Shown here one piece after another: positions 9,180 to 17,147 of a stretch of DNA of 64,000 bases (positions are counted from its first letter, which is position 1; every line of letters starts with the position of its first letter). This DNA comes from Chitinophagaceae bacterium. GTDB taxonomy: Bacteria; Bacteroidota; Bacteroidia; Chitinophagales; Chitinophagaceae. The notes under the pieces were generated by a model. It worked only from the letters and a program-made list of their open reading frames with translations, was not told the origin of the DNA and did not search any database. The DNA lies in the NCBI GenBank assembly GCA_019752295.1, contig JAIEMK010000034.1:1-64000 (forward strand), in the 5' to 3' direction. The position numbers and the translations under genes are program-made.

Positions 9180-10280
9180 ATGAAAGAATCGCAGTTTCAT
9201 CAAATTGCACTCACCCTTATTCCTGAAATCGGTACCGTTCATGCAAAGAACCTGTTATCGGTATTCGGTGATGCTTCAGCCATTTTTCAGGCAAAGAAAA
9301 AGGAGTTAGTTGCTGTGGAAGGGATGAGTGAGCGAAAGGCAAAATGCATTAAAGATTTTAACGAATTTTCGCTGGTTGAAAAGGAGTTGATTTTTTTGGA
9401 GAAGAATAAAATTCAAACCCTTTTTATTTCAGAAGATGCGTATCCAAAACGATTATTGAATTGTTATGATGCACCTACCATTTTATATTATTCTGGTCCT
9501 GCAAAACTCAATGTATCCAGGGTTATCAGCATTGTTGGCACAAGGTCGAATACCGAATATGGTAAGCAGGTAACCGAATCCTTTCTGGAATCCATCCCGA
9601 ACGAAAATTTGATTATTGTAAGCGGATTGGCATTGGGTATCGATGCCATTGCACATCGTTCGGCCATTAAAAATAAAATTCCAACGGTTGGTGTTTTGGC
9701 CCACGGCTTAGATCGCATTTATCCTTCGCTACACAAAATGCTTGCAAAAGAAATGCTCGAAACAGGCGGCCTACTAACTGAATTCAGAAAAAACACTTTG
9801 CCCGACAAACACAATTTTCCAAGAAGGAACAGAATTGTTGCAGGCTTGGCTGATGCCACCATTGTGATTGAAACAGATTTGAAGGGTGGTAGCATGATAA
9901 CTGCAGAACTGGCTTCTGCTTATAACCGCGAATTATTTGCAGTGCCCGGTAAAATCACAGATATAAAAAACAGTGGTTGCAATAAATTAATCCGAGATAA
10001 TAAAGCCAACCTTTTTAATGGTGCTGCAGATTTTCTGGAATGGATGGGCTGGCAAGAAAAAAAATTAGTTCCAAAAAAACAAAGGGTTCTTTTTTATGAA
10101 TTTACAAAGGAAGAACTCATCATAGCCGACCTATTAAGTGGATATGAGGCAAAGTCGATCGACGAGCTCTATTTAAAAAGCGGTTTGAGTAGTAGTGCAT
10201 TTGCCGCAGCAATTTTAAGTTTAGAATTACAGAATGCGGTTCAATCGCTTCCGGGGAAAATGTTTCGATTGGTGGAATAG
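9180..10280 (+). CDS. dprA: DprA/Smf: DNA-processing protein
   Basis: Cytosolic protein that loads RecA onto incoming single-stranded DNA during natural transformation. It has an N-terminal helix-hairpin-helix/SAM-like part (about 1-80), the Rossmann-fold DprA core with SIVGTRSNTEYG, IVSGLALGID, GVLAHGLDRIYP, the HNFPRRNRIVAGL block and FAVPG, and a C-terminal winged-helix DML1-like domain (about 300-366). The length of 366 residues is normal. It is transcribed in the same direction as guaB, which has its own promoter. No other competence gene is adjacent. Confidence 0.96.
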   Translation: MKESQFHQIALTLIPEIGTVHAKNLLSVFGDASAIFQAKKKELVAVEGMSERKAKCIKDFNEFSLVEKELIFLEKNKIQTLFISEDAYPKRLLNCYDAPTILYYSGPAKLNVSRVISIVGTRSNTEYGKQVTESFLESIPNENLIIVSGLALGIDAIAHRSAIKNKIPTVGVLAHGLDRIYPSLHKMLAKEMLETGGLLTEFRKNTLPDKHNFPRRNRIVAGLADATIVIETDLKGGSMITAELASAYNRELFAVPGKITDIKNSGCNKLIRDNKANLFNGAADFLEWMGWQEKKLVPKKQRVLFYEFTKEELIIADLLSGYEAKSIDELYLKSGLSSSAFAAAILSLELQNAVQSLPGKMFRLVE

Positions 10281-10313
10281 AAAATAGTCTTCCCTTGCTT
10301 TTGAATTTTGACT

Positions 10314-10343
10314 TTTGAATTTTGACTTTTTCTTTTATCTTTG
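10314..10343 (+). promoter_or_regulatory. guaB promoter (-33 TTTG, -7 TATCTTTG)
   Basis: TTTG at 10314-10317 and TATCTTTG at 10336-10343 are separated by 18 bases, a good Bacteroidota sigma-A promoter. The -7 box ends three bases before the ATG at 10347, so the transcript would be nearly leaderless. The -33 box falls inside a TTTTGAATTTTGACTTTTG-type simple repeat seen elsewhere in the window. Confidence 0.65.
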
Positions 10344-10346
10344 CAC

Positions 10347-11846
10347 ATGGCAATAAGAAATAGTTCCCCACGCAAAAGCAGCTCCAATTCAAGATTATTC
10401 GGCGATGGACTTACATTTGACGATGTATTGTTGATGCCCTCTTACAGCGAAGTTTTACCGCGCGAAGTTGATATCCGTTCTAACCTTACCAAGAGTATTA
10501 CATTAAATGTTCCCCTTCTCTCTGCGGCAATGGACACTGTTACAGAAGCTAATCTGGCAATAGCTTTGGCCCGCGAAGGGGGGCTTGGTATTTTGCACAA
10601 GAATATGAGCATCGAGCGTCAGGCTGAACAGGTTCGCAAAGTAAAAAGAAGCGAAAGCGGCATGATCATCGATCCCATTACCTTATTGGTAGATGCAACC
10701 ATTGGCGATGCGTTAAAATTGATGAAAGAAAATCGGATAGGTGGTATTCCGATTGTAGATGCTGGCCAAAAACTGGTAGGTATTTTAACCAATCGTGACC
10801 TTCGTTTTGAAACCAATAATAAAAGAAAGGTTTCGGAAGTAATGACCAAAGAAAAACTCATTACAGCACCGGAGGGTACCGACCTAAAAAAAGCAGAAAC
10901 CATTTTACGCAATTACAAGATCGAAAAGTTACCCGTTGTAAATAAACAGGGTAAGCTGATCGGTCTGATTACATATCGCGATATTTTACAGATCCGCAAT
11001 TATCCGAATGCGGGCAAAGATGGATTGGGGCGCTTAATAGTTGGGGCGGCTTTAGGCATTACAAAAGATTTGCTTGACAGAGCATCGGCTTTACAAACAG
11101 TAGGTGTTGATGTTGTTACACTTGATAGTGCGCACGGTCATAGCAAAGGTGTAATTGATGCACTAAAAAGTTTGCGCAAAAATTTTAAACACTTACAAAT
11201 TATAGCCGGAAACGTGGGTACTGCAGAAGGCGCATTGGCATTGGCTGCTGCAGGTGCCGACTGTGTAAAAGTAGGTATCGGACCGGGATCGATTTGTACA
11301 ACCAGAATAGTTGCAGGTGCCGGAGTTCCGCAGCTTACTGCCATCATGGAAGCCAGTAAAGCTTTAAAAGCAAAGGGCATTCCGGTAATTGCAGACGGCG
11401 GTATTCGTTACACAGGTGATATGGTAAAAGCGCTGGCTGCCGGGGCAAATATTGTAATGATGGGAAGTGTTTTTGCGGGAGTAGAAGAAAGCCCTGGTGA
11501 GACCATCATTTATGAAGGAAGAAAATTCAAAGAATATCGCGGCATGGGTAGTTTGGGTGCGATGAGTCAGGGCAGTGGTGACAGATATTTCCAAGACGTG
11601 GAAGATGATATCAAAAAATATGTACCAGAAGGCATCGAAGGTCGTGTTGCATTTAAGGGTAACCTGAGTGAAATTGTTTACCAGTTTGTAGGAGGTTTAA
11701 GAGCTGGTATGGGCTACTGCGGTGCAAAAAATATTAAGGAATTACAAACAGCTACTTTCATTAAAATCAGCAATGCAGGTATGAAAGAAAGTCATGCACA
11801 CGATGTGGATGTAACCAAAGAAGCACCGAATTATAGCAAGAAATAA
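10347..11846 (+). CDS. guaB: GuaB: inosine-5'-monophosphate dehydrogenase
   Basis: Cytosolic enzyme oxidising IMP to XMP with NAD, the committed step to GMP. A (beta/alpha)8 barrel is interrupted by two CBS domains (about residues 108-220). The catalytic loop GPGSICTTR places the nucleophile at Cys317; DGGIRYTGD, the flap segment GMGSLGAM and GYCGAKN near the end are also present. I take the ATG at 10347; an in-frame TTG six bases upstream lies inside the -7 box and cannot be the start. The length of 499 residues is normal. A 14-bp perfect hairpin follows the stop. Confidence 0.97.
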   Translation: MAIRNSSPRKSSSNSRLFGDGLTFDDVLLMPSYSEVLPREVDIRSNLTKSITLNVPLLSAAMDTVTEANLAIALAREGGLGILHKNMSIERQAEQVRKVKRSESGMIIDPITLLVDATIGDALKLMKENRIGGIPIVDAGQKLVGILTNRDLRFETNNKRKVSEVMTKEKLITAPEGTDLKKAETILRNYKIEKLPVVNKQGKLIGLITYRDILQIRNYPNAGKDGLGRLIVGAALGITKDLLDRASALQTVGVDVVTLDSAHGHSKGVIDALKSLRKNFKHLQIIAGNVGTAEGALALAAAGADCVKVGIGPGSICTTRIVAGAGVPQLTAIMEASKALKAKGIPVIADGGIRYTGDMVKALAAGANIVMMGSVFAGVEESPGETIIYEGRKFKEYRGMGSLGAMSQGSGDRYFQDVEDDIKKYVPEGIEGRVAFKGNLSEIVYQFVGGLRAGMGYCGAKNIKELQTATFIKISNAGMKESHAHDVDVTKEAPNYSKK

Positions 11847-11854
11847 AATTCTGG

Positions 11855-11891
11855 CAATATGAACTTCGTTTAAAAGGCGAAGTTCATATTG
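11855..11891. terminator. Perfect 14-bp hairpin downstream of guaB
   Basis: CAATATGAACTTCG pairs with CGAAGTTCATATTG around the nine-base loop TTTAAAAGG. It begins nine bases after the guaB stop. No T-run follows, so it may act as a weak terminator or protect the mRNA 3' end. Confidence 0.5.
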
Positions 11892-12001
11892 ATTATCTAT
11901 CTTAATTTGCTGGTCCTCTGCAGGGATATAGCATTAACAAATTTTTACTCCTCTTCTCTTTCGATTTTTCTTCCGAACTTTCGCAGATTAAATTTAGATT
12001 C

Positions 12002-13582
12002 TTGAAAAAGTCAATCAGCATTGGATGGAGCATTCTTGCGGGAATACTCTTGTTCGCAGCGTGGCCAGTTTCGCCACTTACTCCTTTGATATTTTTTGGA
12101 TTTTGTCCGCTCCTATTTATTGCCGAATTCATTAATAAAAAAACAAATTATTTCTGGCATGTATTTCTGGCAATGCTTATCTGGAATGCAAGTACCACCT
12201 GGTGGATCTGGAATTCAACGGATGTAGGAAGTGTTGCAGCCATCATTGCCAATAGTTTAATGATGTGCATCCCATGGGTTGGTTTTTTTGCGGTTAAAAA
12301 AAGATCGGGTAAAACTTTTGGGTATACTGCATTGGTCGTATTCTGGATGTTATTTGAATACATTCATTTAAACTGGCAATTGAGTTGGCCATGGTTAACC
12401 CTGGGTAATGTTTTTGCTGCTCACCCAGAATGGATTCAATGGTATGAATTTACCGGTGTAAGTGGGGGAACCATCTGGGTCATCGTCACCAATATTCTGA
12501 TCTATGAATTGGTTGTTGCAGTTAGAAATAAGCAACAACTAAGTAAAATACTTTTAAGATGTTTAGTAATCTTAATTTTCCCGCTCCTGACTTCTTTTTA
12601 TAATTTGTTTTACTATCTGCAGCATACATTTAATAAACCCGCAACAAGTAATATTATTGTTGTGCAGCCCAATATCGATCCCTTTCAAAAATTCGATGCG
12701 TCCACTGCCGCTCAACAGATTGATATTTTAGTCAAATTATCAGAGCAACAAATTGATTCTGCAACCAAACTGGTGGTCTGGCCCGAAACGGCAATGAGTG
12801 TTGCAGACTGGCAATCGAATGTGCGCGAAAATATTTTTTATAAACCGGTATTTGAATTTGCAAACAGGCATCCCGATATCAGTTTGATTTCGGGTATCGA
12901 AACTTTTAAATCCTACTCCAGCGCCAATGCTTCTCCAACAGCAAGGCAAAGAGAAGATGGCGTATTTGTGGACGCGTTTAATGCTGCAGTGTTGATTAAG
13001 TCGAATCAGAATCTGGAATTTTATAATAAAAGTAAGTTGGTACCAGGCGTGGAATCATTACCCACTTTCCTGAAATTTATGGGCCCTGTATTTGAAAAAT
13101 TCGGAGGCAGCACAGGTGGTTATGGAAGGTCAGATTCTTCATCCATTTTTCATTCAGAAAACAATCCCTATAGCGCAGCGCCAATAATATGCTACGAGAG
13201 CATTTACGGCGAATACGTTGCAAGTTATGTTGCAAAAGGTGCGAACCTGTTAACCATCATTACAAATGACGGATGGTGGGGCAATACTCCCGGGCACAAG
13301 CAACACCTTGAATACGCAAGACTGCGTGCAATTGAAACTAGAAGGTGGGTTGCACGGAGCGCGAATACCGGCATATCAGCCATAATCGACGATAAGGGAA
13401 ATATTATTCAAACACAGGGATGGAATAAAGCGGCATTTATTAAATATCCTGTACCGATTTCTGAAGAAATAACTTTCTATGTTCGTTTTGGTGATTGGTT
13501 GTATAAAATAGCAGGTGTACTAGCGGTTTTAATGCTTGGATGGAATTTATTTCTTGTAATGCGCGAAAAGAAGTTAATTTAA
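12002..13582 (+). CDS. lnt: Lnt: apolipoprotein N-acyltransferase
   Basis: Inner-membrane enzyme that adds the third acyl chain to lipoproteins, using a phospholipid donor. An N-terminal membrane part with several helices (about 1-205) is followed by a nitrilase-fold domain with the Glu-Lys-Cys triad: Glu262 in VVWPET, Lys343 in YNKSKLVPG and Cys397 in IICYESIYGE. A final membrane helix (about 500-520) ends the protein. The start is a TTG giving MKKSISIG; no in-frame ATG precedes the first membrane helix. The next gene begins four bases after the stop, so the two are probably co-translated. This fits the many lipoproteins expected in this organism, including the SusD-like one here. Confidence 0.93.
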   Translation: MKKSISIGWSILAGILLFAAWPVSPLTPLIFFGFCPLLFIAEFINKKTNYFWHVFLAMLIWNASTTWWIWNSTDVGSVAAIIANSLMMCIPWVGFFAVKKRSGKTFGYTALVVFWMLFEYIHLNWQLSWPWLTLGNVFAAHPEWIQWYEFTGVSGGTIWVIVTNILIYELVVAVRNKQQLSKILLRCLVILIFPLLTSFYNLFYYLQHTFNKPATSNIIVVQPNIDPFQKFDASTAAQQIDILVKLSEQQIDSATKLVVWPETAMSVADWQSNVRENIFYKPVFEFANRHPDISLISGIETFKSYSSANASPTARQREDGVFVDAFNAAVLIKSNQNLEFYNKSKLVPGVESLPTFLKFMGPVFEKFGGSTGGYGRSDSSSIFHSENNPYSAAPIICYESIYGEYVASYVAKGANLLTIITNDGWWGNTPGHKQHLEYARLRAIETRRWVARSANTGISAIIDDKGNIIQTQGWNKAAFIKYPVPISEEITFYVRFGDWLYKIAGVLAVLMLGWNLFLVMREKKLI

Positions 13583-13586
13583 AGGA

Positions 13587-14411
13587 TTGCAAAAAATTTT
13601 CTCATATCGGTCATCCAATATTTCTTACCGTATCATCGGCAAAGGCAATCCTGTTGTATTGATTCACGGTTTTGGAGAGGATAGTCGTATCTGGGATCGC
13701 CAGATTGATTTTTTGCAAACCCATTGTTTACTTGTCGTTCCCGACTTGCCGGGCTCAGGAAATTCAACATTATTATCTCCGATTGATTCAAGCGACGATG
13801 AAAATAAAGCAATTACAATTACTGACTATGCGGAGCTGATTGATGCTTTATTGATACATGAGAATATCGCAAATTGTTGTATGCTCGGGCATAGTATGGG
13901 TGGTTATATCACTCTTGCATATGCAGAAAAATATCCTAGCAAATTACACTCATTTGGATTAGTTCATTCTACCGCATTTGCCGACACCCCTGAGAAAAAA
14001 GAGAACAGATTAAAAGGCATTGCGCTGATGGAACAGTATGGCGCAGCCCCATTCTTAAAAAATACCATCCCAAATTTATTCGGTGCGCAGTACAAAAAAA
14101 CGCACCCCGAAATGGTTGCAAAACTAATTGAAGAAAGTTCCACATTCAACACGCAGGCATGTCAGCAATATTATCGTGCAATGATGCTGAGAACCGACAA
14201 AACGAATGTTTTAAGAGGCAACCATTTACCTGTATTATTCGTTATTGGTACAGAGGATATTGCGGCTCCATTGAACGATCTATTACCACAGGTACATCTT
14301 CCTGCCATTGCTTATATTCATATACTTGAAGGAGCAGGACATATGGGGATGTGGGAAGCTTCTGAAAAATTGAACCAATACCTATTAGATTTCATCCTTT
14401 TACAGCAATAA
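13587..14411 (+). CDS. Alpha/beta-fold hydrolase
   Basis: A probable cytosolic esterase or related hydrolase of unknown substrate. It shows the oxyanion segment LIHGFGEDSRIWD, nucleophile elbow GHSMGG with Ser103, acidic residue in GTEDIAAP and catalytic His in GAGHMGMWE. No signal peptide is evident. The start is TTG preceded by AAAGGA, which can act as a ribosome-binding site; it follows the lnt stop by four bases. The gap to the next gene is seven bases, so lnt, this gene and the first T9SS cargo gene may share a transcript. The family is too broad for a specific function. Confidence 0.85.
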   Translation: MQKIFSYRSSNISYRIIGKGNPVVLIHGFGEDSRIWDRQIDFLQTHCLLVVPDLPGSGNSTLLSPIDSSDDENKAITITDYAELIDALLIHENIANCCMLGHSMGGYITLAYAEKYPSKLHSFGLVHSTAFADTPEKKENRLKGIALMEQYGAAPFLKNTIPNLFGAQYKKTHPEMVAKLIEESSTFNTQACQQYYRAMMLRTDKTNVLRGNHLPVLFVIGTEDIAAPLNDLLPQVHLPAIAYIHILEGAGHMGMWEASEKLNQYLLDFILLQQ

Positions 14412-14418
14412 AAAATGA

Positions 14419-17022
14419 ATGAGGAAACTCCTCCTAATCATTTTGTTTTTAAATTTCAGTACTGCTGTTATAGCACGTCATATAGCAGGGGGTGAATTAT
14501 TTTATGAGTACCTCGGCCCCAGTAATTTTCCAAACACAAGCGTTTATAGAATTAGTCTAAGATTATTCAGAGATTGCCAGTCAACCGGCCCCATTTTAGA
14601 AAACGAAAATGTTACGGTAGGTATTTATGAGAACGATGCGCTCAAATTGCCGCTTGGTTTGAAGATGGAGGGTTCTGTTAGAACCATTCAGTTAAATACA
14701 CAATCCTTTCCTTGTTTAACCGGGTCACCAGTTGTTTGCTACCAGATCGCCATTTTTACCAATACTGTTGAATTGGCTGATAATCCCAGCGGATATACTC
14801 TTTCCAGAACAGGATGCTGCAGGGTCGACGGTATAACCAGTTTAGGTGGTGCAAGAAATATCGGAAGCAATTATATGACACAGATTCCCGGTACCAGAAG
14901 TTTAGCGGTGGGCCATAACAGTAGTCCGCAGTTTAATGTGCGAGACACTGCATTGGTTTGTACAAACAAAAAATTCGTGCTCGACTTTGGAGCAAATGAT
15001 GTTGATAACGATTCTTTGTCGTATAGCTTTTGTGAAGCTTTTGGCGCTTCTGCTGGAAGTAATAATGCGCCACCGGCAGATCAACTTTCGTTGATGCCAC
15101 TTAATTATAGTTTTCCTTTTTCCGGTTCCAGTCCATTAGGCCCGAATGTTACAATCAATCAGGGTACGGGTATCATTAGTGGCACTGCACCATCATCGGG
15201 AAGTTATGTTGTGAATGTTTGTATCACAGAGTGGAGAAATAGAATTCCTTTTTCTACCCACCGCAAAGATTTTATTTTAAAAGTGCAGGATTGCGATTTG
15301 ATTGCTGCCGATTTACCCGATAAAATTATTCAGTGCGATAGCATGACTGTACATTTTGAAAACCAGAATTTCAGTTCCGGAATTACATCTTATCTATGGG
15401 ATTTTGGAATACCCAATGCTCCGGATAATTTTTCAACGCAACCTTATTCGGACCATAAATATGCAGATACAGGGCGATATAAAGCAAGGCTGCAAGTTAC
15501 CGGACCAAGAGGATGTATTGGAATCGATAGCACCATTGTGTTAGTGTACCCCGGCTTCTTTCCAAAAATGAAAATAACCGGCAGTTGTTTGCAGAAACCT
15601 TATCAGTTTACCGACATCAGCACAGCAGCTTATGGTTTTATCAGTAGCAGGCTTTGGGATCTTGGCGACGAAGCCAGCACCACCGATACCTCTACACTGC
15701 AACAGTTTACGTATAAATTCAATGCTCCTGCAACCAGGGTTATACAATTGGTAGTAGAGAGTAGTAAAGGATGTATCGATAGCATTGTTCAAACACTTTT
15801 AATAAGGAGCAAGCCTGTTTTAACATTACCATTCAGAGACACACTCATTTGCAGCATTGATACTTTGTTATTGGGTGTAGAAGGCACAGGAAATTTTTCG
15901 TGGACTCCCAACTCAAATATCATCAACGCAAACACGGAAAGTCCGCAAGTATTTCCAAAAACAACTACAAAATATTTTGTTACCGTCAATGACCAAGGAT
16001 GCGTTGGAAGCGATTCTGTTACGGTAAACGTGCTTTCATTTATCACAGTAAAATTAGGAATAGATTCAAGTATCTGCAAAACAGATTCTTTTCATTTGCA
16101 TCCGGTAAGTGAGGGTCTTGCATATCATTGGATGACTTCAACAGGAGAGCAATTACCCAACGACAAATATCCACTGGTAAAACCGCTACAAACCACACAG
16201 TACAAGGTTTTTGCTAACCTTGGAAAATGCATAGCCGAAGATTCGGTTCTCATCAAAGTAGTGCCATATCCAATTGCGAATGCAGGGCAGGACACTGGCA
16301 TTTGTTTCGGAAACAGGATAACATTAAATGCAAATATTTCGGGAAGCACATTTAGTTGGACAGGCTCTACCAGTTTACTAAATGCAAATAGCTTACACCC
16401 AATTGCGGGACCCTATAAAACAACGGCTTATATTTTAACTGTTTCAGACACGTTGGGTTGTAGTAAACAGGTAAGCGATACGATTATAATTTCGATCATT
16501 CCACCAATTAATGCTAATGCGGGCAACGATACTTCAATAGTGTTGGGGCAGCCACTGCAATTAAACGCAAAGGGTGGTATCAGCTATGCATGGACTCCTG
16601 TTATTGGTTTAACCAATCCCAATATTGCAAACCCAATTGCAATACTAGAGCCCTCTGTTGATTCTATCACATACAAAGTAACTGTTACAGGCGAGGCAGG
16701 TTGTTTTGCTATCGATGATATAAAAGTAAAATTGTACAAGTCGGGTCCTGAGATTTTTGTTCCAACAGCTTTTACCCCAAATGCCGATAATAAGAACGAC
16801 ATCTTAAGGCCCATTACGGTTGGTATTGCGCAATTGCATTATTTTAATATTTACAATCGTTGGGGGCAGTTATTATACAGCAGTTCCGAAATGGGAAAAG
16901 GCTGGGACGGAACAATTAATGGCGGCAAAGCTCCGAGCGGAACTTATGTTTTTATTGCAGAAGGAATCGACTATCTTGGAAAATTGGTTTACAGAAAAGG
17001 TACAACCGTGTTAATTCGATAA
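14419..17022 (+). CDS. T9SS type-B cargo with PKD domains, paralogue 1
   Basis: A large secreted or cell-surface protein of 867 residues. A signal peptide (about 1-19) is followed by an N-terminal region beginning RHIAGGELFYEYLG that is shared with the next gene, then at least two PKD-like domains (SYLWDFG and SRLWDLGD segments, about 300-460), several Ig/PKD-type repeats starting with Asp-containing IC-x(n)-L motifs (about 470-770), and the gliding-motility / type-B sorting domain (FVPTAFTPNADNKND ... NRWGQLLY ... GKGWDG ... GTYVF, about 780-867). The C-terminal domain marks export by the T9SS. Function, for example adhesin or surface structural protein, cannot be specified. It is a tandem paralogue of the next gene. 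Confidence 0.9.
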   Translation: MRKLLLIILFLNFSTAVIARHIAGGELFYEYLGPSNFPNTSVYRISLRLFRDCQSTGPILENENVTVGIYENDALKLPLGLKMEGSVRTIQLNTQSFPCLTGSPVVCYQIAIFTNTVELADNPSGYTLSRTGCCRVDGITSLGGARNIGSNYMTQIPGTRSLAVGHNSSPQFNVRDTALVCTNKKFVLDFGANDVDNDSLSYSFCEAFGASAGSNNAPPADQLSLMPLNYSFPFSGSSPLGPNVTINQGTGIISGTAPSSGSYVVNVCITEWRNRIPFSTHRKDFILKVQDCDLIAADLPDKIIQCDSMTVHFENQNFSSGITSYLWDFGIPNAPDNFSTQPYSDHKYADTGRYKARLQVTGPRGCIGIDSTIVLVYPGFFPKMKITGSCLQKPYQFTDISTAAYGFISSRLWDLGDEASTTDTSTLQQFTYKFNAPATRVIQLVVESSKGCIDSIVQTLLIRSKPVLTLPFRDTLICSIDTLLLGVEGTGNFSWTPNSNIINANTESPQVFPKTTTKYFVTVNDQGCVGSDSVTVNVLSFITVKLGIDSSICKTDSFHLHPVSEGLAYHWMTSTGEQLPNDKYPLVKPLQTTQYKVFANLGKCIAEDSVLIKVVPYPIANAGQDTGICFGNRITLNANISGSTFSWTGSTSLLNANSLHPIAGPYKTTAYILTVSDTLGCSKQVSDTIIISIIPPINANAGNDTSIVLGQPLQLNAKGGISYAWTPVIGLTNPNIANPIAILEPSVDSITYKVTVTGEAGCFAIDDIKVKLYKSGPEIFVPTAFTPNADNKNDILRPITVGIAQLHYFNIYNRWGQLLYSSSEMGKGWDGTINGGKAPSGTYVFIAEGIDYLGKLVYRKGTTVLIR

Positions 17023-17147
17023 TCAACACAGTTCTTATGCGGCAACAAAAAAGAAATCATTTAGCGTTCCCAAACATGTTGCAGCCAAGTTAAATAAACT
17101 CCCAACTCAAAAAACTCGGAGAACAATTTGTACTTTCATTGTGGAAC

